From Stephania yunnanensis (lineage: Eukaryota; Streptophyta; Magnoliopsida; Ranunculales; Menispermaceae), in contig CM077592.1 of NCBI GenBank assembly GCA_039657365.1, positions 40,281,001 to 40,345,000 of the forward strand: a stretch of DNA of 64,000 nt, read 5' to 3'. Within the stretch, counting starts at the first letter, position 1. Each line of letters begins with the position of its first letter. The notes below the pieces were generated by a model. That model worked only from the letters and a program-made list of their open reading frames with translations. It searched no databases and had not been told where the DNA came from. A program made the translations under genes and the position numbers. Shown here one piece after another: positions 46,001 through 57,540 of this stretch.

Positions 46001-46683
46001 TTAATGTTCTCCTTTTTTTGCATGTTGTAGAGAAGAAATCCCTTTTATAGCTCATGTTTTTTTTTTTTCCACTACTTCCTTTGTTGCCCACTAATTTATC
46101 ATAAGATTCCTCATAGTCACTAAAATACTTTTGTTGAACATAGGCTCATAAAATAATTTCATACTTAAGCTTTGTGATGACATTTTTCATAACTTAGGAT
46201 TAAGTCTCAATTATAATTTACTTAGGTTTTCTAGTAATTTGAATGGATTCTATTAACTTAGGAAGGGTTCTAAATGGATAATTTTTTTGTGTTAAGTCGG
46301 AATATAGTCTAAGTCACAATTTTTCAAGTTAGGCATTCTTATCTATTATATACATGCATTAATATCCATTTTTATGGACTTACTTAGATTTCTTGCCTAG
46401 GATATTTTTATTAGTTTAGGAGATTTAATCTAGTTTAGGCTCATGATATATTTCATGCCTCATAAGTCATGAGTTAACAGAACTTATTAAGTTTTACTCA
46501 AATCTATAAGTAAATCCCCAATCTAGTCAAGATACCGAATTATCACATACACCACATGTCGCAGTACACATCGTGAAAAGCCTCACTCACAAAATCGAAG
46601 TAATAAAATAAATAACTCATGTATTTTAGATAGATAGATAATACAAGCAATCAAACAAAAATAAAATATTTCGGGCCATTACA
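43019..46683 (-). repeat. 3' LTR of element W (3665 bp)
   Basis: On the sense strand it begins TGTAATGGCCCGAAAT and ends AACTGGGGTCGTCACA. It matches the 5' LTR at 48789-51173 over nearly the whole shared length, with many substitutions and a replaced block at 43332-43893. No supported genes inside. Confidence 0.85.
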
Positions 46684-46696
46684 GCCTCCCCAACTA
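46684..46696 (-). other. Polypurine tract of element W
   Basis: TAGTTGGGGAGGC on the sense strand abuts the LTR start TGTAATGGCC. Confidence 0.75.
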
Positions 46697-47200
46697 ATAA
46701 AAAATTCGACCTCGAAATTAATTTAAACTCGATTGAGTTCCTTATCAAAAATTTAACAATAAAAGGGAAATGCTCCTAATGTGTGCTTTCGAACTAAGGA
46801 CTTATCAAAGTTGCTTTAGACAATTCGACATTTGACATAAACCGAGAACTTACAGGGAGTCGCTTTAATTAGTTCGATATCTTAATCCATAAAGCTACAA
46901 GTCTTGGCTACAGCTTTACTTTTAAATTCGTCAAACTACAGGTTATGGCTATAGTTCGACTAACATATTGAGCTATGGAATTAGTCTAGTTACTTTAAAA
47001 CAACATGAGAGCATGTCCATCAACTGTAGTAGGTCGCAACCACATCTACTAGCTAAAACTACTCAATCATGAACTGTGAACTTAACCAAGTTGCCTCAGA
47101 CAACTCAATGTATTCGTGGGGCATTGACGATCACAATCAGATGCCACATGCAATTACTCATAACAATTTGAACCATTGTTATATGCATGATGCAAAAATA
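46697..47200. other. Non-coding 3' part of element W internal region
   Basis: No protease, RT or integrase motif is seen on either strand. Pol has been deleted, or was never present, between the gag knuckle and the PPT. Confidence 0.55.
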
Positions 47201-47229
47201 AATAAATTTCACGCCCTTTGTACGGTTGC

Positions 47230-48540
47230 GCGTCACTCCCAAATTTGGCTCTGCAATGATATGGGCTCTTTATCCGGCTTGCGACTGTGCTCTGCTAGGC
47301 TGTGGACACTTGTCTCTAAAGTGCCCTGGTTGTTTACACTCAAAGAAAGATCTTTGCGGCCCTGGTCCTTGAGATATTGATCTCTGCCTATGTCCTTGAT
47401 GCTCACTCCACATACATCTCTCTCTACCCTTGGTACCATGTTGTGATTGCTATTGGATTGACTATACAGCCAAAAGTGGTGGATAGTGTAACTAGGAGCT
47501 AGGGAATGTGAGGCCACCATTTTATGTGTTATCCGTGTAGACATCGCCACTGATCCCACACTATGGGCCCTGCTATCACTCTCTCCGTGGTGCTTGCTCC
47601 TCTTCCTGTTCTTATCGTGGCACATGGAGTCTGCTTAGACATTGTCTCACTCGGTGGAGCGTAACCCTCATCGGGGTGAGTGCAAAGATAATCTTCTCTA
47701 GCCAGACTGCGTTCATATGCATCTTGTAATGTGGGTGGAAAGGTAGTGACCAAAGTCCCCCAATAGCAGGAACTAGACCCTCATAGAAAAAATGGACTCA
47801 ATCCCTGTCTCTATCAACCACACCATTAGTAAATGGTAGCAACTACTGATACCTACCCATATATATGCCATGACCAACTCTCCATGTGTCTGCCTGATAT
47901 TCATAAACTCTGTCCTCTTGGCTATCATCACCGACGATGGTACACTTTTGACTTAAATGTTTCTTGAAATCTAACCATGTCGTAGGCTCTCAGTGTATGG
48001 CTATCAAGTTAGTCCACCACACATCTACGTTGCCCTGTAGTGAGAATGTGGCCAAACCAGGCTTCCTGCTAACCTCAATCCTTAGAAGTCTTTAAATATT
48101 CTCATGACTACGAATGTATCACTCTTGCCTCATCTAAATCAGGACCACCACTGAACGTCTTAGGCTTATACTTTTCATACTCTCTAGTCCACCTAGCCTT
48201 TGTAGTCAGGCGCACATCACTGTCATCATGAGCTGGTGCCACAACAATGGCCTGTACTTGAATCGCTGCGGTGATCAAGCCTGCTGGTATTGTGCTTGTA
48301 GTGGGAGCAGATTGAGTGGCCTGAGGCATGGATGCACTTGCATCAGTAGTAGGTGCCACTGTCGACATAAATGGAGACAGCGTCTGTGCAAATTGGCCCC
48401 AAAGAATAGTAAGTAACTCATCCATCTGTCTCCTCTGAGACTCTATCCTATGAGTCCAAGCCTGAAAATCTGTCGATATGAAATAGTGTGGATCTACGGC
48501 TCCTCCCTAGTCACTAGGATCTGTCTAATCAACCATCGCA
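47230..48540 (-). pseudogene. Gypsy gag of element W, degraded
   Basis: On the - strand, MDELLTILWGQFAQTLSPFM is followed by a Pro/Thr/Ala-rich stretch and EYEKYKPKTFSGGPDLDEA, the usual start of the Tekay gag core. Next come LQGNVDVWWTNLIA (usual form A-x2-WW) and, after stops, a zinc knuckle FFECKQPGHFRDKCPQPSR. The first knuckle Cys is replaced by Phe (TTT for TGT). Several stops and shifts lie between (for example near 47997). It is a non-functional gag, and no pol follows. Confidence 0.75.
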
Positions 48541-48774
48541 GTCTGCATTTGTAAATAGTGAGTTTTCAATCAGTTCATAACTAATCTTATTTATAATACA
48601 TATCAAAGAATAAAATGCATTGCTCGATATAACAATTCCCCAACACACCTCACTTCCCAACTAAGACTCTAAGATAGGTTCAAAGGATTTCCACACTAAA
48701 TTCCATATGCCCTAACTCTAAGTTTGCTTTTTAGTTGAGTATTGGCTTATCAAGGGTTAAAGTAATAACCTTGC

Positions 48775-48787
48775 GCTCTGATACCAA
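48775..48787 (-). other. Primer-binding site of element W (TTGGTATCAGAGC)
   Basis: A perfect 13-base match to the initiator-Met tRNA PBS used by Tekay/Del elements, one base inside the 5' LTR. Confidence 0.9.
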
Positions 48788-48788
48788 C

Positions 48789-51173
48789 TGTAATGGCCCC
48801 TGTTCTCACAAACTGGGCCCTACCCGGCCTAGACCTACATGGGCCCCCAGTCAACCCCCGCAAGGTCAACATAAGCCTAGTCAGCCACTTTTTTTGTTTT
48901 TTATCGCTTATTAGAGTTATTAAGATTTGCATGTCTTAATTTAGTACGGTGCAGAGAAAGCAATGAAATAATTAAAGCAACTAATTTTAAACAATTTAAA
49001 TTCAGGACAAGCCGAAATGTGGAAATCCTGCAAAAGTGATCTCATGTATATCATGAGACAAAAAAGGAAATCATTTACATGCATCCAGTGAATCTAAAAA
49101 AAGGGGTGCAACATGAGGACTTCCCAAGAGATCACCCATCCTAGTACTACTATTGCCCAAACACGCTTAACTGTAGAGTTATGATGGGATTCAGTGCATC
49201 AGCGCTGGTATGATCACACATGTAATACTTTCCTGCCACACTTAGATCACGAGACACTCACATAATGAGAATGGAAATCCAAAAAGGGTTTAATTCAAGA
49301 ATTTATCACAAGGAAAAGGTAATGAAATCAAACTGAGCATCTTCCTAGTTTTCTTGCCAAAAAAAGTCAAATAAGTAAAAATGAATTACTATGGAGGCCC
49401 CTGTTGGTTTACTTACCTCAAAATGTAATAACAGTTGCGCTACAACGGCTCCCATACGCCCTGCAACACTCTTCCAATACTCACCACTTGTCTCTTAGGC
49501 CCCTGATATCATTTAGAGTTTTTTTTATGGGGTTAAAGCTCATTCAGTTACTTTTACAATAATTGTGTCTCATATAGTTCAATTTGTAATTGACTTGACT
49601 ATTTATAACTTAAACACTTTATTGTGCTCTTGCTATTAGCTATTAAAGGTTGTTATTATGTGAGCAATGTAATTTGACATATCGATGCTTAACAATCCTA
49701 TGAAGAGTCCCACAAATCATTCCAAATCAATTTGGTGTCTAATAGTTCCTTTTTATTATTTGGAGTCCTCATTAGGTACTTAGCTCGACTAAAAGTATTC
49801 GGGCTTGCCTAACTTTGTTCAACACACTTTATCTATTGTTTTTAGATGTTATTGAACTAATTAGGATCATTAGAACTCATTTGAATTTGGTGTACAACAC
49901 TAGTTTGCTTAACAACCCCTTAGGGACCTTTATATAAATATTCGAAAGTTAGTTTTTCTTCAAGTTGAAAAATAGCTTAAAACAGAATATAGATTTTTAA
50001 AATTCTCGGGGTTGGTTCCGTGAAGTCAATTAACTTAAAACCAAGGCTTTTTAGTGATAAAATCTCATTAATATGATCAAAAACCAAATTTGAGACTCTA
50101 AGTAAAACTTTAAGTCCTTATTTATAAATGTTAATCTCCTATTCAAAGCATGAATTGAAAACTGAGTTAGAAACACTGAAAAATCATGAAACTCGGTGGA
50201 CACCTTAACTATTATCCAATAAGACATTCTGAAAATCTTGGTTTAATTCCGATATCATTCGTTGCCTGGAACACCTTAAGAAGAAAACCAACTCATTAAG
50301 TAAAAAGATTTCACCTATTTTAAAACTCATTTGGAAAACTACTCAAAACACTTTGGAATAACTTAAAACTCTCGAAAAACCTTATTTATAGTATTTCAAG
50401 TTATTTTAGAGTTTTTGGTTACTTTTAGATTAGTGGAGACCTCGAAAGAGGTCTCGACACCCAAAAACTTAAAAAAATGAACATTCTTACGGATAAACAT
50501 TGTTTTCAGTCCATTTTCGATAAATAGAATGATTCAATTTTTGTGAACTAATGATTCTAGGTGTTATCTCTCTATCTAAGCTTTCCAACCATATAAAGGA
50601 CGTCAAAAACAGACTTAAAACGAGAAAGTTATGCTTATTTTACTAAGATTACGCGCAATACACCGCTCGTGCGGGATTGTGCATAAACTTGAGAAAAACT
50701 TAGTTTGTCCCTCATTTTTTGTTATTTTTCCATGGAACCTTGTAAAACCCTTTATGGCACTTCAAAACATGGAAATCTAAGGCTTAATACCTTTATCAAC
50801 ATCAAAGTACATCATCAACAAATATTAATTTGACATTGATCAAAGACATTCAAAAACCCTAAAACATTAAGAATTTAAACATCATTGTCATGAACCCAAT
50901 TGTACTTGATCTTGTCCAACATTCAAGTCCACTATAAATCATTGTTTAAAAGTACAAAAACAAGAGTTTTTAAGCTCCTTTTGACAATAATTCATCCTCA
51001 TATGTTTATGTACACAAAAACCCCTAACTTTTGATCAAAAATTGTCATAAACAAGGAAGAACTCAAATAGAAACTCAACAACAATGTTTGAATCACCAAG
51101 CTAGCTTGAATTTCATATTTGAACATCATTTTGAGAGAAAAACAAATCTAAAATCCCATAATCTCAAAGCATT
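48789..51173 (-). repeat. 5' LTR of element W, truncated, with 5S insert
   Basis: It runs from TGTAATGGCCCC at 48789 to 51173, where another LTR begins. About 850 bp corresponding to 45835-46683 of the 3' LTR are missing. A block of about 560 bp of the 3' LTR (43332-43893) is replaced here by the 5S-like sequence. Confidence 0.85.
49102..49221 (-). rRNA. 5S rRNA-like pseudogene inside a gypsy LTR
   Basis: The - strand reads GATCATACCAGCGC at the 5' end, AGTTAAGCGTG, AGTAGTACTAGGATGGGTGA and GGGAAGTCCTCATGTTGCAC, covering all 120 positions of plant 5S rRNA. The T-run terminator follows directly (CCCC then seven T, 49101-49095). The internal promoter region is largely kept. Differences from the usual plant sequence are mostly C to T and G to A (for example GATCTCTTGG for GACCTCCCGG), as expected from decay of methylated DNA. 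It is unlikely to be a working 5S gene. Confidence 0.85.
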
Positions 51174-53311
51174 TGTACCGACCCTCAAATTTAAACGTGT
51201 CACGTGTAACGTTTCAGGACCATTGACTAGACCGTAGTGACTTGAAGGACTTGTCCAAACCTTTGGAGTTGACGCCGAGGTAAAATTTTTTTTCTATGGT
51301 GTATGTATTATTTATTTATACCCAAATGTGAATGTCTAAGTGTATGTTTATTTTTCGTGCCAAATTTGCAAGTAAGGTACACGCAGCGCTTTCAGTGTGT
51401 CGAGACATGAGTGGGGACATACCTTTGGTTGCATGTCGACGTGGGATCGAGGTGGCGGCTTATGGGGTAAGTGTGATTGGAACCAACTATAGTTGTGTAT
51501 ATAGCTTTAATGTGGCCATGTTTGTTATTTAAATAAGAAGCCTAAGTTGGTGAAATAAATTAATGTTCATATGATGCGCATCGAGACACGTATTATCTAT
51601 CTAGAGACTAATTGAGTATATATTTGGAGTCATTTAAGTATGACTTGTGGGACAAGTGTGTGAAGGTGGTTTACAAGTTAAACCTCGGGATACGTAAGTG
51701 CAAATAGATGTGTGGCTATTGTGTAATGAACTCTAATCATATTTTAAGTCAACCAAACTTATCACTTAAGTTTTTCATTTTATTGATTTGGAGAAGAAAG
51801 ATAGCTACTGAAGTGATCAAGAATAGATGAGACTTAAGAATTCATTAAAGTTGGTAAAGAATATCAAGTTAACAAGCTAGGTAACTCCATTAACATAACT
51901 TGGTCAATTCAATGAATTCATGAATTTGATGTTGTGGGGTGTTGTTTTGTGTTGTGGTTGTTGTTAGGGACCTCTAGTAATGTCTATGAGGATCCCTAAG
52001 GCATCACCATAGCCTATGTGTGGAGGAAACCCAAAATTCGAAAAGCAGAATTTTGGGTTCTACTGCACATAGCGCGCTAAGTGGGAGATCTAGCGCTAGC
52101 GCGCTAGATATTAGAGTTACGTGCTAATGTCAAAAAGTAGCACGCTAATATTGATTACCGCGCTAGATATACGAGGAAGTGCACTAATATTGAAATTAGC
52201 ATGCTAATATCAGAATTAGCGCGCTAATTTCCCTGGCAGCACATAAAGTTGAAATTCTCCAAAATCTCCAAAACACTATAATTCGGTCTAAAACATGTTA
52301 TAGGTCCTCATGAACCTAAGGGGAGGTTTCGGGAGTTCGGGTATTCATTTTGGGGAGCGTGTCTGAGCCACAAGGGTGGGATAGCGCGGGTCCAAAGTAA
52401 GTAAGTAAACCAGTTAAGGGAATGCATAGTAATTCATATTCCGTATTTATTGTCTCTATTGATAAATGTATTTTCTTGGAATTCCATTCTTATTTCCTTG
52501 GTTGAGTGTCTATGGCCTAAGTGTGTTGGGAAGGTACTCTTGGGACTACAGTTAGTTGGGCAAACGTGAACACTACCTGCGGGGGTGCAACTACCTAACC
52601 AAACGTGAGTTTTCCCCGAGTACTGGATTATTGTTGATTTAAGACCACTTAGTATGCCTCTATTGATTCCTAGGCACTCAATTTTTGTCATGTATATCTG
52701 TCAGTCTGTTTATCATGCATTTTTTATCTTTTATCTATTTTTTAATACCTGCATGATATTTGATTTGTTTTTAAATGATTCATGAATTACTGTTTATATC
52801 CTTCTGGTTAGTACTTTCTACTTTATTGTACTCACCGTCTAGTTTGTGACGGTGGGTTCAGATCGGACAGAGGTGAGCAAGGGAAAAGGACCGATGATCG
52901 GTGACTTCCTTTGAGGGACTTTTTTGGAGCGGTTCCTTCCTTTGCACGATAGTATGTTTTGCCATTTTTGTTGTAATTATTGTATATTATTATTTTTTAT
53001 TACACTGGGACATATTAGGATCAAGTGATATAAGATTTGCACGTTTATCTGTTGATTTCAAGGTTTCACACTATAGGTTGTTCCACCTTTATTTAAATCT
53101 AAGTTATTTAATCTTGTCTTAAGTTTAATTCTGCTACAAACTCTTCTGTAAAAGACAAAACTTAGTAACTCAATGTTAAAATACAAATTTAATGAGAAAG
53201 TAACTATTGGAGGTTAAGTAAGCCTGCGTTGACTTTGCGAGGAACGACTCGAAGGTCTACATGGGTTTAGGCCGGTGGGGCCTAGTTTTATGGGAAACTG
53301 GGGCCGTCACA
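51174..53311 (+). repeat. 5' LTR of a second Tekay-like gypsy element (V)
   Basis: It starts TGTACCGACCC after GCATT and ends GGGGCCGTCACA, followed by a PBS-like sequence and a gag start, so it is a 5' LTR in + orientation. It has the TACTCACCGTC / GACGGTGGGTTCAGATC block typical of these LTRs near 52827-52862. A short AT/GC motif array lies at 52065-52235. No genes inside. Confidence 0.75.
52065..52235. repeat. Degenerate AGCGCGCTAATATT repeat array
   Basis: Variants of AGCGCGCTAA / AGCACGCTAATATT occur about ten times at irregular 15-25 bp spacing inside the LTR. Confidence 0.6.
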
Positions 53312-53312
53312 G

Positions 53313-53325
53313 TTGGAATCAATGC
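53313..53325 (+). other. Degraded primer-binding site of element V
   Basis: TTGGAATCAATGC matches TTGGTATCAGAGC at 10 of 13 bases, one base after the LTR. Confidence 0.65.
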
Positions 53326-53524
53326 AGGTTAAATATATGCAGCATAAGACACAGTTGGAACCTAAAGTAGAACCCTTTGATCCTGACTTGGACACTTCGT
53401 TAGGAAGTGAGGAGAGTTGGGAAAAAGTAAAACTTGATCTTATATGTTATATTTGTTGGGTGGTAATATATTATATTGGTAACTATCCATTGATTCGGGG
53501 ACTCACTTTCTATTGCATATTACG

Positions 53525-53945
53525 ATAACGGATCAGACCAGACCTACCGATGATAGTGGGGTTACGGGTCCTTTATTTGTGAGTGCTAAGGAGGTTTGTA
53601 CTTTGTTAGAGAGAGTCACGTCCCAAGATCTGGGATTGGAGGAGATTTTGAGGATATTTAGGGAACCGACTATGGCTACACTGTCACCACCAGCTTTATC
53701 AACATTGCCTGCTACTCAGGAGACGGATACACCGATTGTAGCGACTACTGCTGCGGCTACTAAATTTATCGCAGTCGTAGTAGATAATATAGTTGTACCT
53801 CTTATACATACTGAGATAGTGCCTGCTGCATTAGTAGAGAAGGGCGCTAAGGCGACTATGGAGGCTAGGCAATCGCGAGAGTTTAAAAGGCATAATCCTA
53901 CGGAGTTTTATGTTGGTACATATTTGGAGGCTGCTGAGAAGTTCT
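53525..53945 (+). pseudogene. Gypsy gag N-terminus of element V, cut off
   Basis: The open frame reads through an Ala/Thr/Pro-rich stretch into QSREFKRHNPTEFYVGTYLE and AAEKFL. This corresponds to the gag core start of Tekay-type elements (usual form FLKxNPPxFxG then AxxWL). No ATG is obvious at the beginning. The frame is interrupted at 53946 by the LTR of another element. Its continuation is not in the window. Confidence 0.6.
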
Positions 53946-55646
53946 TGACGCGCGCCGAACGCGTCAATAATATTTAAAAAAATACCTAAATCAACTATTT
54001 GCATAATAGTGGCAAAGGGTCGATCCCACAGAGATTGGTATTCTTTCTAAGGTTTAAAAAATAACGAAAAGGGAAATCGGTGGTTTAAGAGAGAATAATA
54101 AATCTAATAAATTAACTAATCTAAATATAAACAAAATAATTAAAGCAAGGAGATAAAATTGAAAATAAAATAATTAATAAAAATACCTAGGTCAAGACAT
54201 ACAAGTTCGGTTCGGTAAAAGTTTGGATTTAGTCGTCGATTTATGTAAAATGTGCGAATCAAAATATCTTAGTGTAGCTATAGACCTGGTAACGTACGCG
54301 GTTCCTCGCACTTCCTAATCTCGATAGCCAAGGTACGACAATGACTACTTCCCTAATCAAACACATAAACACAATTCAAGTGAATTTGGTTTAATGCGTT
54401 GACCGCAATGGGCTTTGTGAAGGCACTACACCTAGACAACCGGATCACTAGTGTGTCCGATTTAGCCTAGATCCCTATGGTATTCAACCGGTCCCAAAAG
54501 GGTTTAATCAATCGGTAGGGTCAATTGCCACTAGTGTGGTCTTATTGCACAAACACGGGTGCTTACGACTCACTGACAAATAAATCAAAGTTTAAACAAG
54601 TGTTTAACTTTGATTGTTTAAACAATACTAAAGAAAATAAAATAATAATGAAAAGACTGAAATTAAAATATATAAATCTCACAAATCCATTGATATGCGC
54701 AGTCGAACCTCCATCGCAGTCTTGCCTAGGCTAGAGGTTTTAGCCTCGCATAATTGAAGAACACTAAGAGAAAAAGAAAATAATCAAAAATAAAGAATAG
54801 AGTTCGGCCCGCCGAGGAGAGAACGAAATAAAACCAGAGTATCCCCAAGTGAATTGGTTTCCATCTCTGCCACGTGTCAATAGCCGATTGGCTGGAAATC
54901 TGTCGCCTCGCCACGTGTCGCACTGTCATTGGGCCAACGCTGTCATCGCGCCTAGGTGTCGCCGCACCATTCGTTGAGCTCCTGGCGCGTTCATTGTGTT
55001 TGTGCTGACGAAGCGCCATGTGGCCGCTCTTGATTGGAAGAACCCCTTGCTGTGACGTGTCTGGGCCAATCGGTGAATGCCACGTGGCACCCACGTGGCT
55101 CATAGGTGAAAATACAACTCGCGCGAATAACTAGGAGTCTGTGCCATCGCGCATCCCGAGGCTGATCGATGGTGTCTGAAACGAAGAGAAGTTTGATCTC
55201 TGGTGACATGGATCTCCTGCTGACGTGTCGACGTGTGGCGTCCCCTGATTGGTTGCGGTAATGAAGGATGCTGACGTGGCGACACCCGATTAGTAGCGCT
55301 GGCGTGTTGACGTGCTGTAGCCTTTGAATACCCACGTGGCAGCGTCTGATTGGTTCACGCTGGCTGTTGGCACCTCCGCTTGCTGACGTGTCATCTTCTG
55401 ATTGGCCGGAACACCACGTCTGCTATTCGACCCACCGCGCAACACGTATTTCGAGGTAAATTATCCGGCATCCGATCACTGCAAGTAAATACTCCATTTT
55501 GAGTATTTTTTCGCCACGAATTCAACCGCGCACTCTGTTAACCCTAAAAATAATAAATAAACATAATTAGGCTAGTATTTTGGAGACTTGACAATAAAAA
55601 TATATAAATAAACTATATATAATATTACATAATTAACGACTCAACA
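53946..55646 (-). repeat. 3' LTR (1701 bp) with a CCAAT/ACGT-rich U3
   Basis: It starts TGACGCGCGCC and ends GACTCAACA on the + strand. The part at 54865-55440, which is U3 in sense orientation, carries about ten ACGTG motifs (G-box type) and about eight ATTGG (inverted CCAAT) motifs in alternation. The frames at 54726-55335 reflect this repeat and are not genes. Confidence 0.8.
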
Positions 55647-55665
55647 AATACCCCCAAACTTAGGA
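55647..55665 (-). other. Polypurine tract of the gag-only element
   Basis: AAGTTTGGGGGTATT on the sense strand lies just before the LTR start TGTTGAGTCG. Confidence 0.8.
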
Positions 55666-57540
55666 CTTTGCACGTCCCGAGCAAAGGTGTAAGTGACAAA
55701 CACACAAATAAACTAGACTCATAATATAAATATGTACAGACTCAACTAATCCTATACCCGATTCAGAATTCATGGAATTCCTTTGGTTTACTTAGTTGCC
55801 AAGTTAACAAGCTACTCATGAAATTTCGGAGTTAAGATATGTCAAGAACCGCAACCCAAACATAATTAAGATTACATTTTCAAGACAAAGACATGGTCAA
55901 GACAAACGTCATCGACTACTCGCGGGTTTTCTTGGTCTACACATTCAAGCATGCAAGTTACAATTTTACTTAATCTAGCTATAAGCACTCGAGCTAAATC
56001 TTTTTATTCGAAGAGTTTCCATACACTTCTGCCTTTATCCATTTTATATGTAAACTCTCTATTTTTTTTCTTCTCCAATTTTTTTTTTCAAATAATACGG
56101 TCCCCGCTCCATTTCCTGTGGACCACTTTCCTCACTTTTTCCCACCACAAGTTTCCCTGCTCCATTTCCTGTGGAAACTTGTGGGACACTCTATATTTTG
56201 AAAACTCCTGTTAGCCCTTCTCGCTTTCACTATAATTAAGCAAATTCTCCAATGTGGGTTAAAGTCTCATCACTTGCACAATTTCAACCGTCTACCCATT
56301 TTGGTATCTAGCACGAGGCTTAACCATCATACTAAGTCCCTAATCATGAAATAAAAAAAAAATGCTAAGCCACGGACTCAAGTAAGTATTTCTCCAACTT
56401 TTTCTTAAGTTTCAAGTCAAAAAGGCAACCATAATGTACTCATCCACAACCAAAGGCATGAAACAAAGTTTCGGGTGACTCTAAACAATATAATAATAAA
56501 AACTATACTAAATACATGCATGAAAGTGTATCAACACCTAACGAAATGAGAAAATGAGATATGGAGGGAAAAGAAATGGAAGAAATGAGTGAATAAGAGA
56601 TATCAAACACCACCAACATCATCCGTCAACCACATGTAACCGCATATAATTGAAAAAAAATTTAAACGATCTCACCTGCGGTCTTTCGCAAATAAGTTCA
56701 TCCAACTCAATCCACAAATCCTAAAGTACCCCCAAACTTATTCCGAACCTTGTCCTCAAGGTTCAAAACAAGTCAAGGAATCCATGCAACAAAAAGACAA
56801 AGAATAGTGGTGAAAAAGAATATGGATAAAATAAGAAGATGATACAAGTGCATGCATAACAAAAGTCTCCAAAAACTAGTGAATGCTCAAATCTCGCATG
56901 TCTAGGTGACTAAAGAAACTAGGAAATAAAATTATCATAAAAAGAGCACGAACTAATAAGCATAGGAGTTAATTCAAATGATTCCTATCAAATCTTGCGA
57001 GCCCGAGTCTTTCAACTATGGGTGAAGTCAACAAGATGATGGAATGAGGTTTAGGGTTTTGGATCTACTTAAAGACCCGCCACTAATGTAGCGACTTAAG
57101 TTGGATATGTCCCAACCAAGTCTCAAAACACCTAAAAATCTAATAATATGTTAATTCCTAAAAAAGAATATGCTCAAATTACTCCAAAAATAATGTAATC
57201 CATAGTCAAACCTATCAAAACACAGGGGGTGGTCTAGTGCCATCAACGCTCATCAAACATTCATTATACCTGCAAAAATTCAAGAGACCAAGTTAGGGCT
57301 TTATTAAACATTAAAAAAAACTAAAACTAAATTAAAATTGAAATAAATGCAATAAAAATAAAAGCAAAGCTGGGCTGCCTCCCAACGAGCGCCTTTCTTT
57401 TAAGTCTTTGGCTAGACTTATCGTGATTCATCACGTGATGCCCTATCCTTTCGAGATATCAACAATGAATGGTGCATCTATAGCTTTGGGCAATTCAGTA
57501 TGCATGCCCTCTTTCAGAGTTCAGAGCTCATTCGGGACCT
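55666..57540. other. Non-coding interior of the gag-only element
   Basis: AT-rich, with a 45-bp imperfect duplication of CTCCATTTCCTGTGGA around 56107-56176. No pol motif on either strand. Confidence 0.5.

Larger units (their letters stand above)
43019..51173 (-). mobile_element. Gypsy (Tekay/Del-like) gag-only element W, 5' LTR truncated
   Basis: Sense is on the - strand. The 3' LTR (43019-46683), PPT (46684-46696), a gag-only internal region of 2.1 kb, the PBS (48775-48787) and the 5' LTR (48789-51173) follow in correct order. All of pol is missing. The 5' LTR is cut at 51173 by another gypsy LTR. The element inserted exactly at the end of the copia PPT at 43018. Confidence 0.8.

Noticed and set aside
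49102..49221. Functional 5S rRNA gene
   Set aside because: There are many C-to-T and G-to-A changes in stems, a single copy, and placement inside an LTR. It is treated as a pseudogene.
54726..55335. Arg/His-rich proteins on the - strand
   Set aside because: They come from the repeated ACGTG/CCAAT pattern in an LTR U3, and several frames are open at once.
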